NCBI RefSeq assembly: GCF_001700435.1
Contig: NZ_LYPC01000002.1
Span: 186,001-250,000 of the forward strand
Length of the DNA: 64,000 bases
Direction of reading: 5' to 3'
Source of the DNA: Paenibacillus pectinilyticus
GTDB lineage: Bacteria; Bacillota; Bacilli; Paenibacillales; NBRC-103111
Part shown: positions 8,428 through 16,821 of the stretch, one piece after another
How the letters are laid out: every line of letters starts with the position of its first letter
Numbering within the stretch: position 1 is the first letter of the stretch
Notes under the pieces: model-generated
The model's database searches: none
Told to the model about the DNA's origin: nothing
Seen by the model: only the letters and a program-made list of their open reading frames with translations
Translations under genes and position numbers: made by a program

Positions 8428-8868
8428 TCACCAAAATCTGCGCTTGCGGAAAATCATGGAAAGTCCAGCAATGACAAGGATCAAAGCGATTACATAAATC
8501 CCTAATTTAATCAGCACTGTTAAGCAAAATAAGATAGCTGCAACGACACCCAGGACCATAGCTGCAATCCAAATACTTCGATCACTACCACGATCAAACA
8601 AATGAAGTTCATATAATCCAATCGCTACGCCTAATATGAAGCCAGGCCAAATATAGCTCATGGAGCCCCAGCCGAATAAATTGCAAAAGAAAAACATCAG
8701 TGCATACGTCGTTAGAATGCCTCCTGGAACGAGCACACCCGCAGGTAATCTTCGGTTAAAGTACAAGTAATGAAAGAGCAGTCCAGGCACGAGTAAGATA
8801 AGCGGCCAAAAGAATGAAAGAAGAAGCTGGAAGAACCCTAGTTTGCCCAGCAATAACAAAACGGCCAA
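8428..8868 (-). CDS. Small LiaI/LiaF-like multi-span membrane protein
   Basis: The frame encodes at least 146 residues with about five hydrophobic segments and a WPLILLVPGLLFHYLYF stretch typical of the LiaI/LiaF-like transmembrane region. Its function is unknown. The only conventional start, TTG 8868, has no ribosome binding site. A perfect AGGAGG at 8918-8923 lies upstream in phase with ATC 8908-8910, seven bases away; initiation there would add 14 residues (IRIARNSYSIGILF) and give 160 residues. A weak promoter (TTGTTG, 18 bases, TATAAG; 8950-8979) precedes it. The true start is unresolved. Confidence 0.75.
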   Translation of the reverse strand: MAVLLLLGKLGFFQLLLSFFWPLILLVPGLLFHYLYFNRRLPAGVLVPGGILTTYALMFFFCNLFGWGSMSYIWPGFILGVAIGLYELHLFDRGSDRSIWIAAMVLGVVAAILFCLTVLIKLGIYVIALILVIAGLSMIFRKRRFW

Positions 8869-9126
8869 GCCAATAAATAAAATTCCGATGGAGTAGCTAT
8901 TTCTAGCGATACGAATCCCTCCTAAATGTTTACAGCATAATGGGATGTGCTTATAAGATTAATCGACATCCTTCAACAAATAGTTTAGCGTACCTGACAT
9001 GAAAATGCTAGGTGTTTATCGCCAAATAAAGTTGCGTTCATTTCCCGATCCTAGGGAAGACTAACTCACGTGCAAATCCCTTATTTACAGCTAAAGGGTT
9101 TGTCGATCTACAACTGGGGAGGCAGC

Positions 9127-10332
9127 ATGAAACAATCCGTCACAAGCAAACAAAAACAACGAAAACCTTTATGGACCAAAGATTTTTTGATCACAGCCCT
9201 GGCCAATCTATTGCTTTTCTTCAGCTTTCAAATGCTCATTCCGACCATCCCAACACATTTGTCGCAATTAGGCGGGGATAATGTACAAGTGGGTCTCGTG
9301 ATTGGCATATTTACAATATCTTCATTATTAACTCGCCCTTTTGCTGGACGGGCTCTAGATTTATTAGGAAGAAAGCATGTGCTGCTTGTCGGCTTAGCCA
9401 TTTGTGCGCTCACGATCGCTGGCTACTCCTACATCGCAGCAGTCACACTTATTCTCGCTGCACGCTTCGTACATGGTATAGGCTGGGGCCTTTCTACAAC
9501 TTCTCTGGGCACCGTAATTGCCGATATCATCCCCGCGGAACGGCGAGGAGAAGGCATGGGCTATTACGGATTATCCAACACCTTTGCCATGGCAGTTGGG
9601 CCGCTCACCGGCCTGTGGATTATGCAAGCATACAGCTTCCGTTATGTGCTTCTAGTATCTACATGCCTAGCTATTCTATCTTTATTCAGCTCACTCTTTA
9701 TTACATACCCGAAACCGATCACATCTTTACATCCAACCCAACGATCTCGTTTTGTCGATCGATTGTGGGAACGTTCGGCCCTTCTTCCCTCATCTCTCTT
9801 GCTCTGCACAGCCATTTGTTATGGCGGCATCGTTACCTTTATCACCTTATTTGGTCGTGAGACGGGCATTCCGAATGTAGGTTTGTTCTTCTTCTGTAAC
9901 GCCAGCATGGTCCTGCTCGTGCGGCCAGTTACTGGTGTACTGTTTGATCGCAGAGGACCCGAATGGGTGCTCATTCCTGGCGCCATCTTCACCATAAGCG
10001 GGCTGTTTCTGCTATCTTATGCACATTCCAATCTCAGCTTAGCACTGGCTGCACTTTGTTACGGTGTAGGCTTCGGTTCGATTCAACCCGCTTTACAGGC
10101 CTGGACCATATCACGCTCGTCGCCGGAACGACGCGGGGCAGCAAATGGCACCTTCTTCTCTGCCAACGATCTCGGTATTGGCTTAGGTGCCATGGTGCTA
10201 GGAGCGCTTGCCAACTGGAGCGGCAGTTATGCGCTGATGTATCGCTATTCCACGATCCTTATCGTCTTGTTTCTTGTGATCTATGGTTGGTCCTTCTGGA
10301 CCTTAACGCTGCACAAAAAAACAGCACACTGA
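9127..10332 (+). CDS. Major facilitator superfamily (MFS) transporter
   Basis: A 401-residue, 12-segment drug:H+ antiporter-type MFS protein. The segment 2-3 loop motif reads GRALDLLGRKHVLLVG (G-x-x-x-D-R-x-G-R-K type). The motif RFVHGIGWGLSTTSLGTVIAD and a second-half copy (RGAANGTFFSANDLGIGLG) are also present. The substrate cannot be told from sequence; small lipophilic compounds or sugars are typical. The start is ATG 9127, after GGGGAGG; the GTG at 9070 would add a hydrophilic leader. It is monocistronic and convergent with the terC-type gene across a shared hairpin. Confidence 0.88.
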   Translation: MKQSVTSKQKQRKPLWTKDFLITALANLLLFFSFQMLIPTIPTHLSQLGGDNVQVGLVIGIFTISSLLTRPFAGRALDLLGRKHVLLVGLAICALTIAGYSYIAAVTLILAARFVHGIGWGLSTTSLGTVIADIIPAERRGEGMGYYGLSNTFAMAVGPLTGLWIMQAYSFRYVLLVSTCLAILSLFSSLFITYPKPITSLHPTQRSRFVDRLWERSALLPSSLLLCTAICYGGIVTFITLFGRETGIPNVGLFFFCNASMVLLVRPVTGVLFDRRGPEWVLIPGAIFTISGLFLLSYAHSNLSLALAALCYGVGFGSIQPALQAWTISRSSPERRGAANGTFFSANDLGIGLGAMVLGALANWSGSYALMYRYSTILIVLFLVIYGWSFWTLTLHKKTAH

Positions 10333-10349
10333 CAACGCGTCAGTGTGCT
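10315..10349. terminator. Bidirectional terminator between the MFS and TerC genes
   Basis: AGCACACTGAC (10323-10333) and GTCAGTGTGCT (10339-10349) form an 11-bp perfect stem that includes the MFS stop codon. The T run is best on the minus strand (from the A7 tract at 10315-10321), so it mainly ends the TerC gene. Confidence 0.85.
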
Positions 10350-10356
10350 ATATCTG

Positions 10357-11037
10357 TTATTCATTCCTAGTCTTGAATGAGAGCAATCGCACCCATTTCG
10401 CAATACCGCCTGTCGCAATCACGACAACTGTCGCCATAATCGGAATCCAAACATGGAGAAACTCATAATCATGCAGCAACCAGTCGATCATTTTGTCATC
10501 CTTAACGAACATCTCCCCTGCGGTATAACCGAGAATTCCTGCGCCCATATATACCAGAATCGGATATTTTTGCAGCAGTGTCATAACCATCGTGCTTCCC
10601 CAAATAATAATCGGGATACTTAGTCCTATTCCTAAGATGATGACCGTATTATTGCCATTCCCCTTGGCAGCGATCGCTAAGACATTATCCAAACTCATCA
10701 CAAAATCAGCGACGATAATTGTCCATATCGCCTTGCCAAGTGTTGCAGCCTCTTTCACATTCGCATGGCCATCTTCGTCAGTGAGCAGCTTAATGGCGAT
10801 CCATAATAGCAGCACAGACCCGCCCGCTTGAATGAATGGAATATCCAGTAAACTTACAGCGACAAGTGTCAGAATCAAACGCAAGGCAATGGCCCCGAAG
10901 GCCCCCCACCAGATCGCCAGCTTGCGCTGATCCAGCGGAAGGTTTTTGCTAGCAAGCGCGATGACAACGGCATTATCTCCGCTCAGCACAATGTTAATTA
11001 ACATAATTTGCAGAAATAAAAAGAGCGCATCAATCAT
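10357..11037 (-). CDS. TerC-family integral membrane protein (YjbE/MeeF-type metal exporter)
   Basis: The 226-residue protein has seven or so membrane helices and both TerC acidic motifs, NIVLSGDNAVVIALAS in the first helix and ADFVMSLDNVLAIAA in the fourth. Bacillus members of this family export manganese and help metalate secreted enzymes; substrate assignment here is by family only. ATG 11037 has AGGAGG ten bases upstream. It lies 72 bases after thiI on the same strand; I looked for a yybP-ykoY manganese riboswitch in that gap and found none. Confidence 0.88.
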   Translation of the reverse strand: MIDALFLFLQIMLINIVLSGDNAVVIALASKNLPLDQRKLAIWWGAFGAIALRLILTLVAVSLLDIPFIQAGGSVLLLWIAIKLLTDEDGHANVKEAATLGKAIWTIIVADFVMSLDNVLAIAAKGNGNNTVIILGIGLSIPIIIWGSTMVMTLLQKYPILVYMGAGILGYTAGEMFVKDDKMIDWLLHDYEFLHVWIPIMATVVVIATGGIAKWVRLLSFKTRNE

Positions 11038-11108
11038 GCTTTACATTCCTCCTAGCGAACATGGAGAGCAAATGATTGGAAGTGTGGCGATTACAGCGGC
11101 ATCAAGAG

Positions 11109-12317
11109 TTAGAATAAATGGGAATTAGTTTCCTTTTTCAATTGTCCATGCACGATTTCAATAGTTTCTGTTCCTAAGACCGCTTTATCGATCAGATCGT
11201 TTAAAAAATCCATGCTCTCTTCCAAATTCTCAACCAACCGCAAGTTAGGATTCGTGCTTGGCGACGGCGGCAGAAATAAGGAACAGCAATCCTCATAGGG
11301 GAGAATCGAGATTGGAAATGTACCAATGTTTTCTGCAAGACCAATGATTTCTTGCTTGTCCATCATCATCAACGGCTGCAGCAACGGCAGTGTGACAACC
11401 CGCCCAATGACGTTAAGACTCGGTAACGTTTGACTGGCCACCTGTCCTAAGCTTTCACCGGTTACTAAGGCACTGAGTCCTTCTCGCTCTGCGACACGCT
11501 CCGCAATGCGGTACATAGCTCTTCGAATGAGTGTAACAAGCAGATTATCCTGATAGGCACGGTGAATCGAGGTTTGAACCTCTGTGAAAGACACCAGATG
11601 CAGCTTTAAGGAGTCCGTATAGCCCGCAAGCTGATGAGCAAGCTCGATGACTTTATCCTTTGCACGCTCGCTTGTGTAGGGATAGCTATGGAAATGTATC
11701 GCCTCCATGGTAAGTCCCTTACGCATCGCTAACCAACCTGCTACAGGGCTATCAATGCCGCCTGACAGCATCAACAAGGCTTTGCCGCTTGTACCCGATG
11801 GAAAGCCGCCTGCTCCTGCAATAACCTCGACATAGAGAAGCACCTTGTCTTCTCGAATTTCAACACGCAATTCAACCTCAGGCTTCTTAACATCCACCTG
11901 TAACCCAGGAATGGCTTGTAGAACGTAGCCGCCAACCAAATAATTCATCTGCTGTGAGTCATGGGGAAATGATTTATTCACCCTGCGAACCGTTACCTTA
12001 AAGGTCGCTGGTTGTTTCGGCAGTGCCTGCATCATTCGCAGTGCAGTCTCCTGGATCGCCTCTAGCTCTAGTGGCGCGTGAAATGCCGGACTGAAGGAAG
12101 CAAGTCCAAATACACGCTGCAGTGCTGCTGAAGTAGGCTCATAAGCAGCACCCCCTAGCTCCACATATACGCGTCCAAACTCGGGAATATACCTGATATC
12201 TGGAAAAGAACTTAAAACTTTACGAATTTGAATCATCACACTATGTTCAAAACGCTTCCGATTTTTGCCTTTCAGCATCATTTCGCCAAAACGTAAAATT
12301 AGACAATCTGGTTTCAT
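11109..12317 (-). CDS. thiI: tRNA 4-thiouridine synthase ThiI
   Basis: The 402-residue protein has the N-terminal ferredoxin-like and THUMP region, then a PP-loop ATP pyrophosphatase with LMLSGGIDSPVAGWLAMRKG. It makes s4U8 in tRNA and can supply sulfur for thiamine. As in other Firmicutes it lacks the C-terminal rhodanese domain found in E. coli ThiI. The GESLGQVASQT loop and CCSLF motif are present. Its ATG overlaps the stop of the cysteine desulfurase gene by four bases (12314-12317), which implies translational coupling and matches the known sulfur-donor partnership. Confidence 0.96.
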   Translation of the reverse strand: MKPDCLILRFGEMMLKGKNRKRFEHSVMIQIRKVLSSFPDIRYIPEFGRVYVELGGAAYEPTSAALQRVFGLASFSPAFHAPLELEAIQETALRMMQALPKQPATFKVTVRRVNKSFPHDSQQMNYLVGGYVLQAIPGLQVDVKKPEVELRVEIREDKVLLYVEVIAGAGGFPSGTSGKALLMLSGGIDSPVAGWLAMRKGLTMEAIHFHSYPYTSERAKDKVIELAHQLAGYTDSLKLHLVSFTEVQTSIHRAYQDNLLVTLIRRAMYRIAERVAEREGLSALVTGESLGQVASQTLPSLNVIGRVVTLPLLQPLMMMDKQEIIGLAENIGTFPISILPYEDCCSLFLPPSPSTNPNLRLVENLEESMDFLNDLIDKAVLGTETIEIVHGQLKKETNSHLF

Positions 12318-13519
12318 CTTCGCTTCCCCCTGTTGATCATGGATGGATTCCTCATGGGAGCTAGCTCCTTGACCACCTCTTGTAACGTACGTAAGAATTG
12401 TGCAATATCTAGTTCTGTATGTTCATCTGAAAAGCTAATCCGCAAGCCGCTCACGGCCAGCTCACGGCTGCAGCCCATTGCCAGCATAACCTCACTCGGT
12501 TCTGATTCACCTGACGTACAGGCGGATCTCGTCGAGATATAGATCTCTCGCTGCTCTAGTGCGTGGACGACGACCTCTGCTTTCATTCCTGCAAAAGCAA
12601 AATGAACGATGTGTGGAGCCATCTCCTCTTCCTGTTCCGAACCTGTTAGGCTGAGTTCAGGCATTGACGCAATACCCTCTAACAGTAAGCGTCTCAACTT
12701 ATATTTATGAGCTATTTTCGCAGCTTGATTGTCCATCGTTATTCGCAATGCTTTGGCCATGCCCACAATTAAAGGGACATTTTCTGTTCCTGAGCGAACA
12801 CCATATTCTTGCCCGCCTCCGGCAAGTTGAGGTTTCAACTGCAGGCCCGTTCTCCGATATAAGAAGCCCACGCCTTTGGGGCCGCGAAATTTATGCGCCG
12901 ATGCGCTGCATAGATCGATTCCCCATGCTTTTGGCTCCAGCGGTAATTTCGCAAGTCCTTGTACAGCATCGACATGAAAAATGATTTTAGGATACGCTGA
13001 GAGATAGCGACCAATGTCTTGAAGCGGTTGAATTGTGCCTACTTCGTTGTTCACATACATGATACTAACTAGAATCGTATCCTCACAAATCGCGGCCTGC
13101 AGGTCGGCTAGACTAACGCTCCCTGTATGAGAAACAGGCAAATAGGTGACCCGAAAGCCTTCCTGCTCTAATTGACCGAATACTTCTTTGACCGAAGCAT
13201 GCTCAATTTGTGTCGTAATAAGATGTTTACCTCGCTGTTGATAACCGTAAGCTGCGCCTTTAATGGCGAGATTGTTGCTTTCGGTCCCGCCGGACGTGCA
13301 GATGATCTCATTCGGAGATGCGCCGATCGCTGACGCGATAACGCTCTTCGCACTTTGCAGAAGCTTCTCGGCTTCCACACCCAAACGGTGGATCGAGGAT
13401 GGATTCCCATAATGGGATTTCATCACCTCGGCGATGGTATCAATAACTTCCTCGTAGAGCGGCGAGGTTGCCGCGTAATCCATATATAGCATAGCAGGCT
13501 GATTCCCCTTCACAACCAT
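12314..13519 (-). CDS. Cysteine desulfurase (NifZ/IscS-like), sulfur donor to ThiI
   Basis: A 401-residue class V PLP-dependent enzyme. Visible landmarks are YMDYAATSPL at the N terminus, HxxIIxxxAEH-like TTQIEHASVKE, the PLP lysine in SASAHKFRGPKG, and the catalytic cysteine in STRSACTSGESEPS. It takes sulfur from cysteine and hands the persulfide to ThiI; NifZ does this in Bacillus. The start is ATG 13519 after AAGGAC. A plausible promoter (TTGAGT, 17 bases, TTTAAT) lies at 13560-13588. Confidence 0.94.
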   Translation of the reverse strand: MVVKGNQPAMLYMDYAATSPLYEEVIDTIAEVMKSHYGNPSSIHRLGVEAEKLLQSAKSVIASAIGASPNEIICTSGGTESNNLAIKGAAYGYQQRGKHLITTQIEHASVKEVFGQLEQEGFRVTYLPVSHTGSVSLADLQAAICEDTILVSIMYVNNEVGTIQPLQDIGRYLSAYPKIIFHVDAVQGLAKLPLEPKAWGIDLCSASAHKFRGPKGVGFLYRRTGLQLKPQLAGGGQEYGVRSGTENVPLIVGMAKALRITMDNQAAKIAHKYKLRRLLLEGIASMPELSLTGSEQEEEMAPHIVHFAFAGMKAEVVVHALEQREIYISTRSACTSGESEPSEVMLAMGCSRELAVSGLRISFSDEHTELDIAQFLRTLQEVVKELAPMRNPSMINRGKRR

Positions 13520-13559
13520 TAACTACGTCCTTCCTGTTCAGCATGGGAGGCCTTTCATT

Positions 13560-13588
13560 ATTAAAGCCTATAACCCGTGAGAACTCAA
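13560..13588 (-). promoter_or_regulatory. Putative promoter of the desulfurase-thiI unit
   Basis: On the minus strand, TTGAGT (13583-13588), a 17-base spacer and TTTAAT (13560-13565). It lies just downstream of the terminator at 13601-13645 and gives a leader of about 35 bases. Confidence 0.45.
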
Positions 13589-13600
13589 GTTTGCTTGTTC

Positions 13601-13645
13601 AAAAGAAAAAGCCGATCTCCGCATGTCACACGCGAAAATCAGCCT
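13601..13645 (-). terminator. Terminator of the lytic transglycosylase gene
   Basis: On the minus strand, AGGCTGATTTTCGCG pairs along all 15 positions (counting G-U pairs) with TGCGGAGATCGGCTT across a seven-base loop, and TTTCTTTT follows. The wobble pairs are valid only in the minus-strand RNA, which fits a terminator for that strand. Confidence 0.75.
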
Positions 13646-13658
13646 ATGTTTACACGTT

Positions 13659-14369
13659 CTATAGAGAAAAATTTTGACGATGTCCAAGTACTTTGGATAC
13701 GTAAGCTTGTGTTTCTTTGGGAAGAAACTGCAGCTTTTTCTCCAAATCCTGATCGGTTCGAATACCCAAACGGTCCACACGACCAGGTCCAGCATTGTAG
13801 GCTGCTAATGCAACCCCTTCGTTGCCATTATATTTACTGAGCAAGCCGCTCAGGAAGTGCGTGCCAGCATCTACATTTTGTGCGGGATCAAATGGATTCG
13901 TTACCCCATAGCCGCTGCTTGTTCCATCCATCAGTTGCATTAAGCCCTTAGCACCTGCTGTAGAGACAGCCTGATGATTAAACGATGACTCTTGCTGAAT
14001 AACCGCTTTAACCAGGGATGAGTCTACCCCATATTTCTGACTTGCCGCTTGGATCAGCCCTTCAAATTGTGAAACAGATGACGTTTGTGAGATGGATTGA
14101 AGCGGTGTATACGATTTATTTAATGCACCTAGTGCGCTTGGCAAACTATTTAAAGATGGGTTGAGCGATGAAGTATCGAATACATTACTTGTGTCCGTAC
14201 CTTGTCCCATTAATGAATTCAAAAGTTCACTAAAATCATTCGAATCATCGGTTTCGGAGGAGGACGATGTATCGTCGGCAAACAGACTCAACTTGCTCAT
14301 CGTCTGAAGCTGAAGCAGCTCCTTCAATACTCTTGGGTCGATTTGGTTCGTATTTGTTACGCTGCTCAT
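13659..14369 (-). CDS. Soluble lytic murein transglycosylase-like protein (SLT domain)
   Basis: The 236-residue protein has a C-terminal SLT/goose-lysozyme-type domain (about residues 105-215). It carries the catalytic Glu in VKAVIQQESSFNHQA, then AKGLMQLM and VALAAYNAGPGRVD. The N-terminal 100 residues are Ser/Thr/Asn-rich and probably disordered. There is no clear Sec signal peptide, as in several Bacillus homologues (CwlQ/YjbJ type). It cleaves peptidoglycan between MurNAc and GlcNAc. The start at ATG 14369 follows GAGGTC. Confidence 0.85.
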   Translation of the reverse strand: MSSVTNTNQIDPRVLKELLQLQTMSKLSLFADDTSSSSETDDSNDFSELLNSLMGQGTDTSNVFDTSSLNPSLNSLPSALGALNKSYTPLQSISQTSSVSQFEGLIQAASQKYGVDSSLVKAVIQQESSFNHQAVSTAGAKGLMQLMDGTSSGYGVTNPFDPAQNVDAGTHFLSGLLSKYNGNEGVALAAYNAGPGRVDRLGIRTDQDLEKKLQFLPKETQAYVSKVLGHRQNFSL

Positions 14370-14456
14370 CTGTCAGACCTCGCTTTTTGAATTTCAATGT
14401 ATTTATTGTACACGTTTTGAGCCTTCGCGACCATCCTTTTTTTATTTTCCGATCAT

Positions 14457-14483
14457 AGAAAAAAGACAGTCAATTGACTGTCC
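14457..14483 (-). terminator. Terminator of the CNNM/CorC-type gene
   Basis: GACAGTC (14465-14471) and GACTGTC (14476-14482) form a stem with an AATT loop, followed by T6 on the minus strand. Confidence 0.75.
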
Positions 14484-14493
14484 CTCTTCGCTT

Positions 14494-15828
14494 TCAAGAA
14501 ATATTTTGCTGAAGCATTTCATTGTCATTCGTTGCTCTTCTCACCATGACGCGTGAAATACGTAAATGATCGGTTTCTTCGACGATGAACATAAATTCAT
14601 CATTATAGCTGACTTGTTGATTACGACTTGGCGGTATTTCGGTCTGGGAATAGATCCAACCACCGATCGTATCATAGTCATCCGACTCAATTTCGAGACC
14701 AAAGTAATCGTTCACTTCATCAATTAACAATAAACCGTCAATCGAGAATGTGTTCTCATCCCTCATCTCAATCGTTGGGCGTTCCTCATCGAACTCATCT
14801 TGGATTTCCCCAACAATTTCTTCCATGATGTCTTCTAACGTAACTAAACCTGAAGTACCACCGTATTCATCAATCAGCAAAGCCATTTGACTTTTGCGTT
14901 TTTGCATCATTTTGAGCAAATCACTGATATGAATGGAATCTGGCACGGTTGTGATCGGTCGAATAATTTTCTTAATACCTTTCAAGTTGGCATCGGGCTT
15001 CAATAAATCTTTGATGTGAACGAAACCAATAATATTATCCTTATCGGGATCACATACAGGATAACGTGTTCGCATCTCTTTGATCGCGATGGCTAAGTTC
15101 TCTGCATAAGAGAGACCCGCATACAAACATTCCATTTCTGTTCGTGGAATCATGATTTCGCGAGCCGTCGTTTCTGCGAATCCGAATATATTATCAACAA
15201 GCGTGAGCTCTGTATTATCTATTAGTCCATTTTTGTGGCTCTCCTGCATCAAGACACGAATTTCATCCTCTGTATGAGCGGATTCATGCTCCGTTGTAGG
15301 CTCAATCCCTGCTCTGCGCAGCATCCAATTGGAAATTCCATTCAACATCCAGATGAAAGGGTACATGATTTTATAAAATAATACCATGGGTCCTGAGGAA
15401 AGCAATGTAATTTGTTCTGCTTTACGAATCGCGTACGTTTTGGGAAATTGTTCACCTAACGTAATATGAAGAGTGGTCATTAAAGAAAAGGCAATAATAA
15501 ACGTAATTGTGTGAAAAACGGTATCAGGCAGATGCAGCGGCGCAAATAGTGGCTCCAAAATTTTGGCAAAGGTTGGTTCACCGACATAACCAAGTCCTAA
15601 CGATGTGAGCGTGATACCTAATTGACAGGCACCTAAGTAGGAATCGAGGTTATTCATAATCCGTTGAGCAAATTTCGCGTTTCGGCGACCTTCCCCAACA
15701 AGCGACTCAATACGGCTTCCCCGTACTTTAACCATGGCAAATTCAGCTGCGACAAAAAAACCGTTTAACAACACCAGTCCAAACATTAACAGAAAACTGA
15801 TTAACGTTTCGGGCAAAGGATCTTCCAA
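14494..15828 (-). CDS. CNNM/CorC-type transporter (hemolysin family)
   Basis: This 444-residue protein has an N-terminal DUF21 membrane domain with four hydrophobic segments (residues 1-200), a CBS-domain pair (about 215-335) and a C-terminal CorC_HlyC domain (about 350-430). Members move divalent cations, often magnesium, or set tolerance to them. The start is TTG 15828, after GGGGATAGG. A consensus-like promoter at 15924-15951 gives a leader of about 90 bases that folds around the ribosome binding site. Confidence 0.88.
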   Translation of the reverse strand: MEDPLPETLISFLLMFGLVLLNGFFVAAEFAMVKVRGSRIESLVGEGRRNAKFAQRIMNNLDSYLGACQLGITLTSLGLGYVGEPTFAKILEPLFAPLHLPDTVFHTITFIIAFSLMTTLHITLGEQFPKTYAIRKAEQITLLSSGPMVLFYKIMYPFIWMLNGISNWMLRRAGIEPTTEHESAHTEDEIRVLMQESHKNGLIDNTELTLVDNIFGFAETTAREIMIPRTEMECLYAGLSYAENLAIAIKEMRTRYPVCDPDKDNIIGFVHIKDLLKPDANLKGIKKIIRPITTVPDSIHISDLLKMMQKRKSQMALLIDEYGGTSGLVTLEDIMEEIVGEIQDEFDEERPTIEMRDENTFSIDGLLLIDEVNDYFGLEIESDDYDTIGGWIYSQTEIPPSRNQQVSYNDEFMFIVEETDHLRISRVMVRRATNDNEMLQQNIS

Positions 15829-15833
15829 TACCT

Positions 15834-15880
15834 TACCTATCCCCTAACAGGCGCAAAAGCTGCACCGAGGAGAGTAGGTA
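15834..15880 (-). promoter_or_regulatory. Structured leader around the CNNM ribosome binding site
   Basis: On the minus strand, an outer stem ACCTA...TAGGT plus TCTC/GGGG encloses an inner GGTGCA/TGCGCC hairpin. The outer 3' arm contains the GGGGATAGG ribosome binding site. It matches no riboswitch I know. Confidence 0.4.
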
Positions 15881-15923
15881 CACCTCCCTTAATTTCGATT
15901 TTAAATTTTAAATATCACTATTC

Positions 15924-15951
15924 ATTATATAATAATACTGTAATCATTCAA
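15924..15951 (-). promoter_or_regulatory. Putative promoter of the CNNM gene
   Basis: On the minus strand, TTGAAT (15946-15951), a 16-base spacer and TATAAT (15924-15929). Expected start near 15917. From there to 16081 I see only an imperfect inverted repeat AAATGGGC...GCCCATTT and no gene. Confidence 0.6.
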
Positions 15952-16081
15952 AGGTGCGAATATGACTCTTGAAGCCAAATAGTACGAGCAAATGGGCGCA
16001 AATCTATTAAAATGAGCCCATTTTGAGTCAATTACCCTCATTAATCGCCTCGTAATGCTCTTTTTCACGTTTTTTTCAGAT

Positions 16082-16111
16082 AAAATAAAAACAAGCCGAT
16101 TTCTCGGCTTG
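16082..16111 (-). terminator. Terminator after the 136-residue membrane protein gene
   Basis: CAAGCCGA (16092-16099) and TCGGCTTG (16104-16111) form a stem with a tetraloop. TTTTTATTTT follows on the minus strand. Confidence 0.85.
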
Positions 16112-16122
16112 CTTGAAAAGTG

Positions 16123-16533
16123 CTACGAATAATAAGGCATTAGCAAAAAATAGGCGGCTACAGCAATAATTCCCAAGGCCACAGACCACGAGCCTAATCC
16201 CTTATTTCCCATTACAAAAGCAATAACACCGAGAATGATACCCGAAACACCCAGCAGCACTGGCCAGACAAATAAAGAGGCTAACGCTACGAAGAAAGCA
16301 ACATACCCCACGGCTTTATTTCGCGTGACAGCTTCAACAAGCTCAGCAACTTCTTCATCCGAAACCGAAGAACCTGGTGCACTCGATTCATAACGGTTCA
16401 TCCGACCACTGGTTGGTACAGCAATTTCAGCAGCATACTCTTCTCGGCTATTCAAACCGCTCTCGATGCGAAGCTGATCCTTCTGGAATCGCTCCTTGGT
16501 CGCATTGTCTAGAGAAACTTCCTCTTTATTCAT
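16123..16533 (-). CDS. Small membrane protein of unknown function
   Basis: The 136-residue protein has a charged soluble N-terminal 70 residues (ends near DEEVAELVEAVTRNKAVG) and two to three membrane segments in the C-terminal half. The Gly-rich GVSGIILGVIAFVMGNKGLG resembles DUF4190-like proteins. GGAGG precedes the ATG. It closes a minus-strand run GH15, DUF1540, this gene, which ends at the terminator at 16082-16111. Confidence 0.7.
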   Translation of the reverse strand: MNKEEVSLDNATKERFQKDQLRIESGLNSREEYAAEIAVPTSGRMNRYESSAPGSSVSDEEVAELVEAVTRNKAVGYVAFFVALASLFVWPVLLGVSGIILGVIAFVMGNKGLGSWSVALGIIAVAAYFLLMPYYS

Positions 16534-16555
16534 GCTACCTCCGCGTTACACATAC

Positions 16556-16774
16556 CTAATGTTTGGTCGCGGCTTTAAACGTATGACAACACGTATTCGC
16601 CGCTTTCGTCGCTGCATCATGATGCGTGGTTTCAAATGAGTCCTCTGAAGCAAACTCTTCATTGTAGCTAGCATTTGCATGTTGATCGACTTCGATCATG
16701 ATCGTATCTGCATGACAATTGTTGCCTTGTGTCCAATATTCACAATTAGCAACTGCGCATTTTACTGCTGGCAT
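16556..16774 (-). CDS. DUF1540 small cysteine-rich protein
   Basis: The 72-residue product starts MPAVKCAVANCEYWTQGNNC and continues with CHADTIMIEVDQHA, the DUF1540 pattern of paired cysteines (C-x4-C-x8-C) that suggests a small metal-binding fold. A further CC pair and several His residues lie at the C terminus. Function is unknown; many spore-formers carry one. The ATG at 16774 sits eight bases after GGGGG; in-frame ATG/GTG codons further up overlap that site. Confidence 0.8.
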   Translation of the reverse strand: MPAVKCAVANCEYWTQGNNCHADTIMIEVDQHANASYNEEFASEDSFETTHHDAATKAANTCCHTFKAATKH

Positions 16775-16821
16775 CCTCATCACCCCCTTAACAATTTGCC
16801 CGCCTCAGGAGTGAAGTATGC

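Noticed and set aside
10946-11128. Possible yybP-ykoY manganese riboswitch before the terC-type gene
   Set aside because: The 72 bases between thiI and the gene show no two-helix pattern or conserved loop; only a ribosome binding site is clear.
15840-15880. Mini-ORF (GTG, 10 codons) in the CNNM leader as a leader peptide
   Set aside because: The ribosome binding site is 17 bases away and the peptide shows no run of one amino acid; the stem structure is the better explanation.
15990-16028. Inverted repeat AAATGGGC/GCCCATTT as a terminator or operator
   Set aside because: It has an 18-base loop and no T run, and a proper terminator lies at 16082-16111.
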